Of a stretch of DNA of 64,000 nucleotides, positions 54,660-64,000 are shown in pieces. How positions within the stretch are numbered: position 1 is the first letter of the stretch; every line of letters begins with the position of its first letter. The notes beneath the pieces are model-generated. The model ran no database searches. It had not been told where the DNA came from and saw nothing but the letters and a program-made list of their open reading frames with translations. This DNA is from Pycnopodia helianthoides (Eukaryota > Echinodermata > Asteroidea > Forcipulatida > Asteriidae): positions 16,346,009 through 16,410,008 of the forward strand of contig CM063247.1 in assembly GCA_032158295.1 (NCBI GenBank), read 5' to 3'. The position numbers were made by a program, and so were the translations under genes.

Positions 54660-55505
54660 GTTATACCTCTGTCTTGAATTCTTAGTAATATTATCCTCAT
54701 CTGAGGGACTCCAATTTCATCAAAACGATGATAATCTTGATCCTTGCTGCACAGAAAGTTGTACGACGCGCGCGCGCGTGAGAGGAGAGTGGTACATGGA
54801 TATTTGTTGCCCGCTCATGTGATCGTTCTGCGCCAATGAAAATACAGCATTCAAGACAGGTATAACAAGATAAATTGTTGTATCCGCAGTAAAAGTTCGC
54901 CATTCGCAAACCAAGATTTGCATAACCGGTGGGGGTGACATCTTCGCAAAATGAAAAGGTCAATACAATTACTGCTACAAATCCTGAGGTGCCTTTACAT
55001 AAATCATGAGCTATAGCAATGTCAATCTGCTCTGGTGTTTAGTTACAACTTTATAATGAATCCAATATCAGGGCCTCGCAATAAACTGGTTATTCATGAA
55101 CGAGTGGGCAATCTTTCTTGGACCGGCAAAAGGGTGCTGTGGAGATCAATTTTCTTTCGGATTGTTGACCACAAGAACCCATGAATGTAACAAGGACCCT
55201 TGAACTGAACTGAACATTGGGGCTAGGGCAGCCCCCTTTTATCCTTTGATAAAAGGCACCGAACTGTGAGAGGATAATATAATTTCCCATTTGCAGATTT
55301 TAAAAAGGGCACATTTTTATCCAATAAGAGGCCATGAATTTTACAGATGAACTTTGGTCAGGTACATGTAGGCGTATCAAACAGGCATAGTAAGATGCAA
55401 ATAAGAATGTTGATTTGAAGATTTGAAGGGATATTGAAACAAAGTTGACTGAATGCATATATGCAATTTGTATAAATTCAGCAATGAAATTGTTGACTGA
55501 ATGCT
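54660..55505. other. No gene recognised
   Basis: A (CG)n-like GACGCGCGCGCGTGAG lies near 54765-54781. Otherwise nothing. Confidence 0.35.
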
Positions 55506-55507
55506 CG

Positions 55508-55917
55508 TGGCCGCGCGAATAAGAACACCGGACTCAAGCTCTGGTGTTTCTGTTCAGCAGAGTGTGGGTTCGAGTCCCGGGCGTGACACTTGTGTCCTTA
55601 AGCAAGACACTTAACCATTATTGTTGCGTCCTTCGGATGGGACGTAAAGCCGTAGGTCCTGTGTGTTGTGTAACGCTCGAAAAGAACCCAGTTGCACTTA
55701 TTGTAAAGAGAAGGGGTTTGCCCCAGTGTTCCTGGTTTGATCGGCAGCATATTGCACCAAAGCACCTTGTAAACCATCAAATGGTGCTATGTTAAGGAAC
55801 AGGTCTCATACTTCAAAATGTAGCTCCGCATACCTTGTAAGAAAAAATACTGAGCGCTTTGAGACGTCAATTGGTGTGATAAAGCGCTATATAAGAACTC
55901 AGTATTATTATCAATAT
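55508..55917 (+). mobile_element. SINE-2, near full length
   Basis: Head GTGGCCGCGCGAATAAGAAC, variable arm with GCTCTGGTGTTTCTGTTCAG, B box GGTTCGAGTCCCGG, domain CCTTCGGATGGGACGTAAAG, CACCTTGTAAACCATCAAAT, and 3' end AAAGCGCTATATAAGAACTC with a TATTATTAT tail. Best plus-strand copy. Confidence 0.9.
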
Positions 55918-56310
55918 TTTTGGTAACTCAACCCAGTTACTTAGACTCAGTCTCAACCCAGTGTCTTAAACTCTGTCTCTGACTCCAGCTCAAGGATCGA
56001 AAAACAAGATTGCTTTCAGCTAATTACTTATTAATAACTAACTTCTTTTCATATCGTAGCTCTAACAATCAGGAGGTTTGTTTGTAATTGTAAAAGACTG
56101 CAAAATGCTTAATATACATCATTGTACTGGTAGAGCCAAACTAAATCAGTGCCATACGTATACAATTAATAGAAATATGGTTTAACCAGTGTCTTGTTGG
56201 ATCCCATGTGATCAAACACCTAAACTGATTCACCCTGAGACAGTCGTTACTCGGTGGAAGTGGAATGATATTAATTTTCCCTCCATTTATTTTCTGTCAT
56301 GTTTCCGCAG

Positions 56311-56439
56311 GCATGGAAGACAAGAGAGGACCCGGTTTTACACATTGAGCTACGTCGCCAAGCAGATCTTCTAGTCATTGCACCCTTGGATGCCAACACT
56401 CTGGCTAAAATAGCCAATGGAATCTGTGATAATCTGTTG
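56311..56439 (+). CDS. PPCDC: Phosphopantothenoylcysteine decarboxylase, one internal exon
   Basis: PPCDC is the FMN-dependent enzyme that decarboxylates 4'-phosphopantothenoylcysteine to 4'-phosphopantetheine in coenzyme A synthesis. This 129-bp, phase-0 exon (43 codons) starts after a pyrimidine-rich tract and TTTCCGCAG and ends before GTATGTAATG. Its product contains DPVLHIELRR (His at exon residue 11 aligns with the catalytic His of plant HAL3-type decarboxylases), then LLVIAPLDANTLAKIANG and ICDNLL, the core of the HFCD flavoprotein fold. A Gln follows LRR where relatives usually have Trp. The N-terminal GSVAA exon and the downstream exon with the MNT motif and catalytic Cys were not found on either side. 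Confidence 0.93.
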
Positions 56440-57635
56440 GTATGTAATGCTGAATTGTATAACTTGATTGTGAGGTTGCCTGATTGGTTATTGGTACACA
56501 CTTGTTTGTGTTCAAAGTACACAAAAACACATTTGTGATAAGTACACACAGCTCCATGTTACATACACTCTGGGGACATTTCTTTGTTTTGTGCACATAA
56601 GATATTCTTCAACATTGGTGAAAACATTGTTTTTGGACTTGTCTAAGTCCACATAGAGTTTCAAGTCCCTCACTTGTATTGTAATATATACATTTATGTA
56701 GGAACACACTTGTTGTGATAAAGACCTGAAAACACCTGACGTAATTGCATGTTTTGCATCAGGTGCGTACAACTCAGACGTACTTTGACCCTTAGTTTTA
56801 CACGGAGTTCTCTAGTCTAATACGAAAGACTTACTTCTCCCTGAGAAACGGGTCGGCCACAGGAAATGTCAAAGACGGTCTAGATGATGTCCTTGATGCA
56901 CTAAGCCCGTATTGATTCGTTTCCCCTGAAGAGATGTTGAGATAGCTCTCTCATGCGTGCCCCATTTCCCAATCCCTCATTTTTTCTCCGTTATAATCTG
57001 ACATTGGAGAGAGAGAGATGGAGAGAGAGAGAGAGAGAGAGGGGTAGATTGTGGTAGTCCTCTATTAAACCTGTCAGCCCCTACCCCCTTTCCCCCTAAC
57101 CACCAACCCATTTTCATTCTTATCCGGAGCAGCTTGAAAGTAATCAGTTTATGGTGCTGCACCGTGTCGCCAGCAAGTACGAACAAAAACGAGAAGAACA
57201 ATTTCCCCAGAAATGAGATTGCCAAACAAGTCGTAAATTGATGGAGTGAAATATGTCGTACTGGGAAGAGCTGGCTGCTATAAAATTGGTCTGTATAAAG
57301 TAGTGATAGCACATTGATTAAATGTAAACTACTTTTCTGGCCTATGTCTGACGGCTTGGGTGCTGAGACTGATTGCAGATGCTCGGGGGGGGGGAGGATC
57401 AGTCTAGAGTCAATGCTGGATACTTTGCATTTCCGGCCTAAAATCTTCTTGATTACGTTTCTGCCAGTTCTTATTTTGTCCTTCGTAATGGGTTGTGAAA
57501 TGATTTGAGTCAGGACTGTATTACACTCAAAGCATGTCACCTGTTTAATAAATGTGTCACTGCCTGCCAGGCATGTTCAACTCATTGTGTCCCAAAAAAT
57601 CTCTGAGAAATATTTTTTTTTACCACTTTTGCCAA
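56440..57635. other. Presumed PPCDC intron; no gene recognised
   Basis: GA tracts at 57006-57041. A 187-codon minus frame (57540-56977) reads partly through the GA tract and has no domain I know. A G tract lies at 57386-57395. Confidence 0.45.
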
Positions 57636-57800
57636 CTTGACATCAAAACAGGTGGACAACATCGGTTATTGTCGAAGGCCAGTATCCACACTTTGCTTGA
57701 CCCAACTTACATATAAAATAACTAACCTGTGAAAGTTTAAGCTCAATCGGTCAACAGAGTCACACAATAATGAAGGAGAAAACAAAAAAACAGCACAGCT
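57636..57800 (-). mobile_element. TTAA MITE fragment (H/A-like, copy H5)
   Basis: Carries AGGCCAGTATCCACACTTTG and TAACTAACCTGTGAAAGTTT, the shared superfamily blocks. No terminal repeats survive. Confidence 0.5.
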
Positions 57801-59139
57801 AAAAATCCAGATACATGTAGTGCCTTTGAAAGGAAAAAGGTTTTGAAAGGTCTGAAACCCAAGTAACAATGTAAGACGATGCAGGCCCGGATTTGGGGGG
57901 GGGGTGGCTTGAGCTGTAGAGAGGTCTACACTAATGTGTAAAATAGAGTCGACTTTTTTATTACATTGTGAGCTGAATATTTGCTTTACCAGAGGCAGAA
58001 CTGTCTTTGTTCTCACCTGGGCGCTTTCTTAAAGGCAGCTGTGAGCCAAATTTAGTCCAAGTGTATAATGTCATTAACAAAAAGCATTCTCGATAGTGTT
58101 TGTCCTGCTTTTGTTGAACGAGTTCATAGAAAGGCAGTGCTCTTTCAGAGGCAAGATTACTTCAGGCAGAGTTAATATTCACAGTCATAGCTGTATAAGT
58201 AGTCTTTGTTTATTGTAATTCAGTCAATTTGTAGTCGTCGGGTAAATGTTAATATTGTTGTTGGGGCAAAAATTCTTGGTCTGACGGAGGCAAGCAAAAT
58301 GTGCATTTCATCGTTTCACAAAGTCTATCAGATTGGATCAGCGAGTGAAATCCTCTACTTCCCCTCCGCAAACCCAACCTCTGCATGATGTTTGTTCCCA
58401 ATCTCTTCATCTGTGTATTTGTCAGTCCATAAAAATGTATCCCCATAGGAAAAGAAGTGTAGATCGGATCGACATGAACTACAAGTTCAATGCACGCTTG
58501 TCTTACATTCACTCGTTATCTCAGGACACTTCGGGAAATGTTGCGACTTCAGCTCAGTGCAGCCGGCGATCTGGAAGATAATTGCAAAAACAATATCGCA
58601 GATGTTTTTTCCGAACCCGAGCCGAAACGGTGGGTCACTCCAGAGCGCGGAGCTACCTTCTTCATTCTCGCCCGGAGGCGCTACTTTTTTTCTTCCCCTC
58701 CATAACTTGCAGTTACACAAGCTTGCCGTACTCACTTATATTTAGAGCTCTGTGTAATGCCTCCCTCATGTGTGTACATCTACGCCCGGAGATGTATTGG
58801 ATAATCTTTGAAAGAAACTAGGAAACAAATATCATCTGCCCCCGAGGGGGAAACGGAACTAAACCTCAAACTGAATAACGTCGACGGAAATCTCCGTGCA
58901 TGATCTATTCGGAAGGAGAGTTTAAGCTGAGTGAAATCTGGGCGGAACTTTTGTTCCAGATGACATTTTTAGCAATGGAGGAGCATTTCAATGCGATGCT
59001 TTTTGAGACTTCCATTCACCGACTTCCTATGCCCTTTGAATCTACAAGTTAATGTAACTATATAGTGTATATTATGTTACATAGAATCTTTTTGTGTATG
59101 TGTGTTGTGAAGGAAAAAAATAAATATCAAGTATCATAA
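57801..59139. other. No gene recognised
   Basis: Overlapping frames on both strands at 58206-58821 without motif. G tract at 57896-57905. Confidence 0.4.
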
Positions 59140-59368
59140 ACCACAAGGTAAACCGACGGGGAATTTTTTTTAATGATTTTGGGTTGCGCAAAGAAAAATT
59201 TACCTGAGCGGGATTTGAACCTGCGACCTCCGAACTAAGGCTCCCGTGCTTTACCACTTGAGCTATCTAAGCCCTAAAGTTGACGGTCTCCCTATTTTGT
59301 CAATATCTTCGTTCGGGGTTGCCAGTCAGAAGCTAGATAGCTCAGTTGCGTTGGGCGCGGCGTGTTAA
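59140..59368. mobile_element. SINE-1 pair, inverted then direct
   Basis: A minus-strand copy (ATAGCTCAAGTGGTAAAGCA head; B box GGTTCAAATCC; AAACCACAAGGTAAACCGAC at its tail) runs into the leader TTTTGTCAATATCTTCGTTC. A broken plus-strand head AGCTAGATAGCTCAGTTGCG follows at 59331. Confidence 0.75.
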
Positions 59369-59582
59369 AGCATGAAAAGTTTCTCATATTGTGTATTCCA
59401 ATTACGGGTTATTCTTCCTGCCTGGATATAACCGTTCAGATTTTTCAGCGATACTCTTAAAAAACTATACCTCCTTTTGAAATGAAATTTTCAAAGGTTA
59501 GTTTTATTGTATATATCTACATTTATATACAATTTGAACGATCAAACAGTTACAAAAAAACAAATGTGTACTTTGCCTTTAA
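59369..59582 (+). mobile_element. TTAA MITE, family D (copy D5, 5' half missing)
   Basis: Begins inside the family at GCATGAAAAGTTTCTCATAT and continues through TATTGTATATATCTACATTT to ACTTTGCCTTTAA. Confidence 0.78.
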
Positions 59583-59768
59583 ACATAGTCATATCTTATT
59601 TTTAGGACCACATACCAATTTCAGAGAGCTGCTTAAGGTCGTACTAGATTTGAACAATCAAACAGTTACAAAAAAACAAATGTGTACTTTGCCTTTAAAA
59701 CATAGTTATATCTTATTTTTTAAGACCACTGCCCAATTTCAGAGAGCTGTTTTTAAGGTCGTACTACA
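59533..59768 (+). repeat. Direct duplication, 116 and 120 bp
   Basis: TTTGAACGATCAAACAGTTA to GGTCGTACTAGA is repeated from 59649 with few changes. Each unit joins the D5 end to a K-like end (CAATTTCAGAGAGCTG), so the duplication followed that junction. Confidence 0.85.
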
Positions 59769-59769
59769 T

Positions 59770-61410
59770 ACTTTTAAACTTCAAAAAGCTGCAGTCTTTC
59801 TGCCTGCAACACAATTGTCTGAGATCTGGAAATAAGTTTGACAGTTCAGCTAAAAACCACAGTGCATATAAAAAGTACATTGCTTGTCTGTTTATATAAC
59901 AATCACAGTAGTGCCGTATAAAAAGTACGTTGCTTATCTCTTAATCTAAGCTCAATTTGGCTTGACAAGGTAATTTGTCAAGCAAATTGACCAGTGAAGT
60001 TCCAGGAAAGAACGTAGCCGAGCAAATAGGGTTGATTCCTGGTAAGCACAGGTATAATTCTCCACCCTCTATCGTCTTCAATTACACTGATTGTGGAGAA
60101 TATCTGTCCGTAGAATGAATTAACCTAGATCATTCTGAGAGGTTGAATGCCCTGCTCTGAGCTGAGTATTCCCAAGTCCCTTGTAGAGTTTGTTTTCATC
60201 CCTAATCTGGAAATGGGTAAAAAAAAGGGTCAATCATCAAATGAGGGTATGCGTTGTTGACGCTCTAACATGACATTACACATGTTTTCAGGATCCATCT
60301 GGTGATGAGGTACGTCATACCTGGCTAAAGCCGGCGGAGAATAGCGTCTAATCTGCAGGAAGTCTCTGGAATGAAAGCTTCTTCTTGCAGTGTCCGCCCA
60401 CTCGGCTTCCCTTCAAGTCTGACCTGGGGATTGTCCAGGGTTTTTTAAGACCTGGTTTTGAGAACAATTTGTGTGGGTTTGCTTCCGATGCTCTGAAGGT
60501 ATAAGGCAGCGTTCTGGCCGTCAACTATCTCTTTTAATGTATTTCGAAAAATCGAACATCAGGGATGACTAAAATTCATCATTGCGGTGACTTGATACTG
60601 GCCATTATAGCTGATGTACATTGTATTGGTTTTGCTGAAGATTAGAATCACAAAGTCACCCCCAACAAATGCCACTAAAGGTGAGGAAAAAGAAGACCGG
60701 AAAGAAAAAAATGAGCGGCGCTTTTTAACAACCATGATTCAGAAAAAAAGCTTTTAGTACCTCCCATGTTAATCCATTTATAATCGAACTAAAAACGGGA
60801 TGAAGAAAGTAACACGCTTTCAAACTCGATTGACGTCCCAGATCGCCCATAATTTTCTTCTGATAACTCTTGGGAGAGCCCCCCGCACGGCGGAGAGTTT
60901 GACCAACCGTCTCATTATTCAAATTCAGTGTTCTTATCCTTTGGTCCGCCGTTTTTAGAGTGTCAAGATCTGGTGGTCAGAATATTCAGCGCACCTTATA
61001 CTGTCCCCCTCTGAGAAATCACTCAGTCACGGTTTCACTCTCTTGTTGAATTAGTTTGAGTGCTCTGAACTTTGTAGAAATACTGCACTTGTGAGATTTT
61101 TCTTGAGTGGACAATTTTGTTGGATGGAATTGACTTTTTGTATGGAGAGTGGCTGATTAAGGGAGGAGGTGGGGATAGGTTGTTTTGCTGGCTGCTCTAT
61201 GTTCTGACCACCCGTTATGATTTTGTTGGCCCCTGAATGGTGCAGTGGGGTCAGGAGACCAGCCTGTTTATGTTTATAGTCTCTCGTGACCTAAACGAGT
61301 CAGGGTTAGGATTATAAGAACTTACATTTGTAGGGCTCCGGTTCATGTTTATAATCTCTCGTGATCTACACAGTCAGAGTTAGGATTATAGGAACTTACA
61401 TTTGTAGGGT
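59770..61410. other. No gene recognised
   Basis: ATAAAAAGTACATTGCTTGT is tandemly repeated at 59867 and 59918. CTCTCGTGACCTAAACGAGT at 61282 recurs as CTCTCGTGATCTACACAGTC at 61354 in a ~72-bp duplication just before the minisatellite. ORFs here show no motif. Confidence 0.45.
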
Positions 61411-61413
61411 TGT

Positions 61414-61990
61414 CGGAACATGTGTGTCTGAACATGGATGTGTCCGAACATAGGTGTGTCAGAACATAGGGGTGTCAGAACATAGGTGTGTCGGAATATA
61501 GGTGTGTCGGAACATAGGTGTGTCGGAACATAGGTGTGTCGGAACATAGGTGTGTCGGAACATAGGTGTGTCGGAACATAGGTGTGTCGGAACATAGGGG
61601 TGTCAGAACATAGGGGTGTCAGAACATAGGTGTGTCAGAACATAGGTGTGTCGGAATATAGGTGTGTCGGAACATAGGTGTGTCGGAACGTAGGTGTGTT
61701 GGAACATAGGTGTGTCGGAACATAGGGGTGTCAGAACATAGGGGTGTCAGAACATAGGTGTGTCAGAACATAGGTGTGTCGGAATATAGGTGTGTCGGAA
61801 CATAGGGGTGTCAGAATATAGGTGTGTCGGAACATAGGTGTGTCGGAACGTAGGTGTGTCGGAACATAGGTGTGTCGGAACATAGGGGTGTCAGAACAAA
61901 GGTGTGTCAGAACATAGGGTGTCGGAACATAGGTGTGTCGGAACATAGGTGTGTCGGAACATAGGTGTGTCGGAACATAGGTGTGTCGGA
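61414..61990. repeat. 16-bp minisatellite, about 36 units, with higher-order structure
   Basis: The unit is GGAACATAGGTGTGTC with variants AGAACATAGGGGTGTC, GGAATATAGGTGTGTC and GGAACGTAGGTGTGTC. The variants recur in the same order at about 128-bp spacing (8 units; for example GGGGTGTC doublets at 61598 and 61726). Because 16 is not a multiple of 3, minus frames give a 16-residue repeat (MFRHTYVPTHLCSDTP). I see no sign that this is a real protein. Confidence 0.95.
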
Positions 61991-62231
61991 AATGAGTTTA
62001 AGGCAATATTTATCATTGATGTAGAAATTCACTTCTTTATAAAACTTACAGTTTGGATAATATTTCATGAGAAATCTTGCTGCATCACTCCCACAAGGTG
62101 AAACTGGATGAGTTTGGAAGTTATCTAGATAATCCAGTCAAAAGTAAACCTTGCCTTAAGTTTTGTGAGATTTTTGAAGTTGATTCTACGAGTTCATCTC
62201 AATAATGAAAGGTTAAATGTTTTTGAAGTGA

Positions 62232-62400
62232 TGATTCTAGTTGGCAAGACATCTGCTCTAGAATAACCGTGGGTTCGAATCCCACCGAGTAATATGCCTG
62301 TGGATTTTTTTCACAGAAGTCGGGGATGTACTGAGTATACAGTGAAAGGGTAAAACCAAATAAAATTTCCCTATCCCCTGTGCAAATTTAACATCTATTA
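62232..62400 (+). mobile_element. SINE-4 copy
   Basis: AGTTGGCAAGACATCTGCTC, TAGAATAACCGTGGGTTCGA, ATCCCACCGAGTAATATGCC, then TTCACAGAAGTCGGGGATG and GAGTATACAGTG. The A-box half is decayed. Confidence 0.6.
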
Positions 62401-64000
62401 AAGGTGATGATTCCTTTTCATATTGTCTTGAAGTTTGAGATGAACCAGCTGGCTGCAGACTGCAATTGATCAGGACTAGAAACACAAGCAGCCTCAGTAG
62501 ATGCATGTCTTCCTCAGAGTATCAAGAGGCTTGGTCAAGTATACAGTGTAGACCCCTAGCTAGAATGACCAATTATTGATTGATTGATCGTGGACAATCC
62601 ATCCGGTGCTGTTGCCCTTGTGGCCGGCCCCCTGCGCACAAAACACTAGACAGTGATCAGAGAGAGATCGCTCTTGGCTGGTCGGTCGAGGACTCTGAGG
62701 CCAGGGACTTGTTGTTCTGACCTCGTATTACACTATGATGTCACCCTTCGGCTATTTAAACCTCAATCAGTGAAATCACATCCTACTCATTTGGAAGTTT
62801 TGTAATCAGCACTCCGAACTGATGGTGTCACTTTTTCTAAAAAATATGCGGTTTTCAAACAAATATTCCAGCACCTACGCGATCACTGCACCATCAGCAT
62901 GCCAAACTGCACTAGTAGTACATTCAGTACACAACGAGTAAACATTAAACTTGGACATGGATGCACGTGTAGCTTATTAGTGAAATTTGACATGTTGGCT
63001 GAGATCCACGATTCTATTTTTGGCCTCAATTGGGAGTGCTATTCAAGAACAGTTACCAGGGTACTATAAAAGGCTGTACACCACTTGAACTGTAGTATTT
63101 GTTGTCAGTCTAAAGGTTTCCTCAGGTTGTGTTGATGAAACAGATTTTAATATTACGCTTACAAAAGGTTTAGTGTTTAACAAACATTTTTTTTAAATTT
63201 ATGAACTAATGGACAGTTTGGTTAGGGCCAATAACTGAAACAGTGTTATGGGCTGCGTAGATTCTTTTTATTCCTTGATAAAAACATGCACACTTGCCAA
63301 TCATAAACTCTGAATCTGTGCTTTAATTGTGCCAAGCATCTTAGCCATGTAAGTGGGCCAGTATATTTGTTTGTGAAGAAGAGTACGTAGATCAGCATAA
63401 AAAACAAACTTTTTTATGTGGTAAGATTGTCAACCCCTCTCCCCTCAAATTTTTGAAGAAAACCCCTAGTGTGATCCTCTCTTTGTCACCATGGAAACGG
63501 ATTGATGTAAATATTTTTGTTTAACAATCTGTAAACGTTCGCATCTACATTTCTGAAATTGAAGCTGTTTGCCTTTCCCACAAGTGGATCCTTCCTCGAT
63601 CATTCTTGTATTTTGGAATACACGTAAGTCTACATATTCCGTTACTCAAGATGTGTCTGTGCACACATGGGACTACACGTCTAGCTACGTGCCAAAACTT
63701 TGGAATGAGATGCTGTGATGTGCAAGATCACCGCATCGTGTAACTCGAAACCTACTCTATGCACGTCTTGGTACAAAGTACTCCTGAGGACTAGTGAGCC
63801 GGGTCGGTTTCAATTTTTGTTGTCTGGTTTGGTCTAGCTCTAAGTGAAGCTGAGGTATGGTTTGTGCTTGCAGCAAATCGAAGATGAACCGACAGAGAGA
63901 GCTGAGGAAAAGTGGTGGGGACAGGGGGGGGGGTGGGGGGCTCTGAATATTTCAGTCCTCAGAAGCCACTCGAAGACTAAAAGCGTGAGCTTGCACACGT
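62401..64000. other. No gene recognised; one possible LINE relic
   Basis: A TATAAAAG (63065-63072) and a TGATGTCA near 62733 are isolated promoter-like words. At 63640-63790 a plus frame reads SYVPKLWNEML then stop, then a broken LLYARLGT-like continuation. This could be the end of a LINE ORF2 (---PKLWN-MP) but is too short to call. G tract at 63926-63940. Confidence 0.35.

Noticed and set aside
56977..57540. 187-codon minus-strand open frame inside the presumed PPCDC intron
   Set aside because: Reads through a GA microsatellite (Ser/Leu repeats) and shows no recognisable motif.
60292..60309. Possible 18-bp microexon between TTTTCAG and GTACGT
   Set aside because: Too short to test by eye and no neighbouring exons. 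Such spacing of AG and GT occurs often by chance.
61386..61946. Minus-strand peptides with a 16-residue repeat (MFRHTYVPTHLCSDTP)
   Set aside because: A direct consequence of a 16-bp tandem DNA repeat read in a stop-free frame. No start context or flanking coding sequence.
61414..61990. CRISPR array
   Set aside because: Units are contiguous without spacers, and the sequence context is eukaryotic.
63065..63110. TATAAAAG followed by TCAGTC as a core promoter
   Set aside because: Spacing of about 42 bp is too long and no exon follows. The similar pair at 11165 and 11195 has better spacing but also leads to no recognisable transcript.

Overview
This window looks like repeat-dense, intron or intergenic DNA from an animal, most probably an echinoderm and perhaps a sea star. 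The basis is the AT-rich composition, one exon with GT/AG splice sites, several tRNA-derived SINE families, CR1/L2-type LINE relics, an RLE-type non-LTR retrotransposon tail, and many short TTAA-flanked elements of a kind I associate with echinoderm genomes. The taxon is inference; I could run no search.

Only one piece of a host protein gene is convincing: a 129-bp plus-strand exon at 56311-56439 of phosphopantothenoylcysteine decarboxylase (PPCDC, coenzyme A biosynthesis). I found no second exon of this gene, so its introns must be long or its other exons lie outside. Nearly all other open frames are shadows of repeats or chance frames.

The dominant content is a superfamily of 190-600 bp non-autonomous elements, here named A, B, C, D, E, G and H. 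Each begins and ends in TTAA, has terminal inverted repeats, and most have a short palindrome near the centre. Ends after TTAA: A AGGCACTGGACAC, B AGGCCCTGTACAC, C AGGAACATTACAG, D AGGGAGGGTATAC, E AGGTAGGGTCAT, G AGAGGWTGGGCC, H a weaker end containing ACAACATTGGT. Neighbouring copies repeatedly share a single TTAA (845-848, 5964-5967, 6308-6311, 14257-14260, 15709-15712, 19613-19616, 42921-42924), forming head-to-tail strings.

Other families: SINE-1 (tRNA-Asn-like head), SINE-2 (tRNA head with long variable arm plus a conserved central domain that resembles Nin-DC), SINE-3, SINE-4, hAT-like elements (J, K, L), a fold-back family (P) that travels with a small hammerhead-ribozyme-like motif (four copies), and three larger tandem arrays (263-bp, 77-bp and 16-bp units). 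An RLE-type retrotransposon fragment at 16753-17897 sits between two (ATT)n tracts.

Layout: 1-10 kb TTAA-element strings and SINE-1; 10-18 kb LINE relics, D elements with a hAT insertion, and the RLE retroelement; 18-33 kb SINEs, L elements and hammerhead units; 33-51 kb A/B/C/D/E/K nests; 51-54 kb the fold-back element and 77-bp array; 54-64 kb PPCDC exon, SINEs and 16-bp minisatellite.
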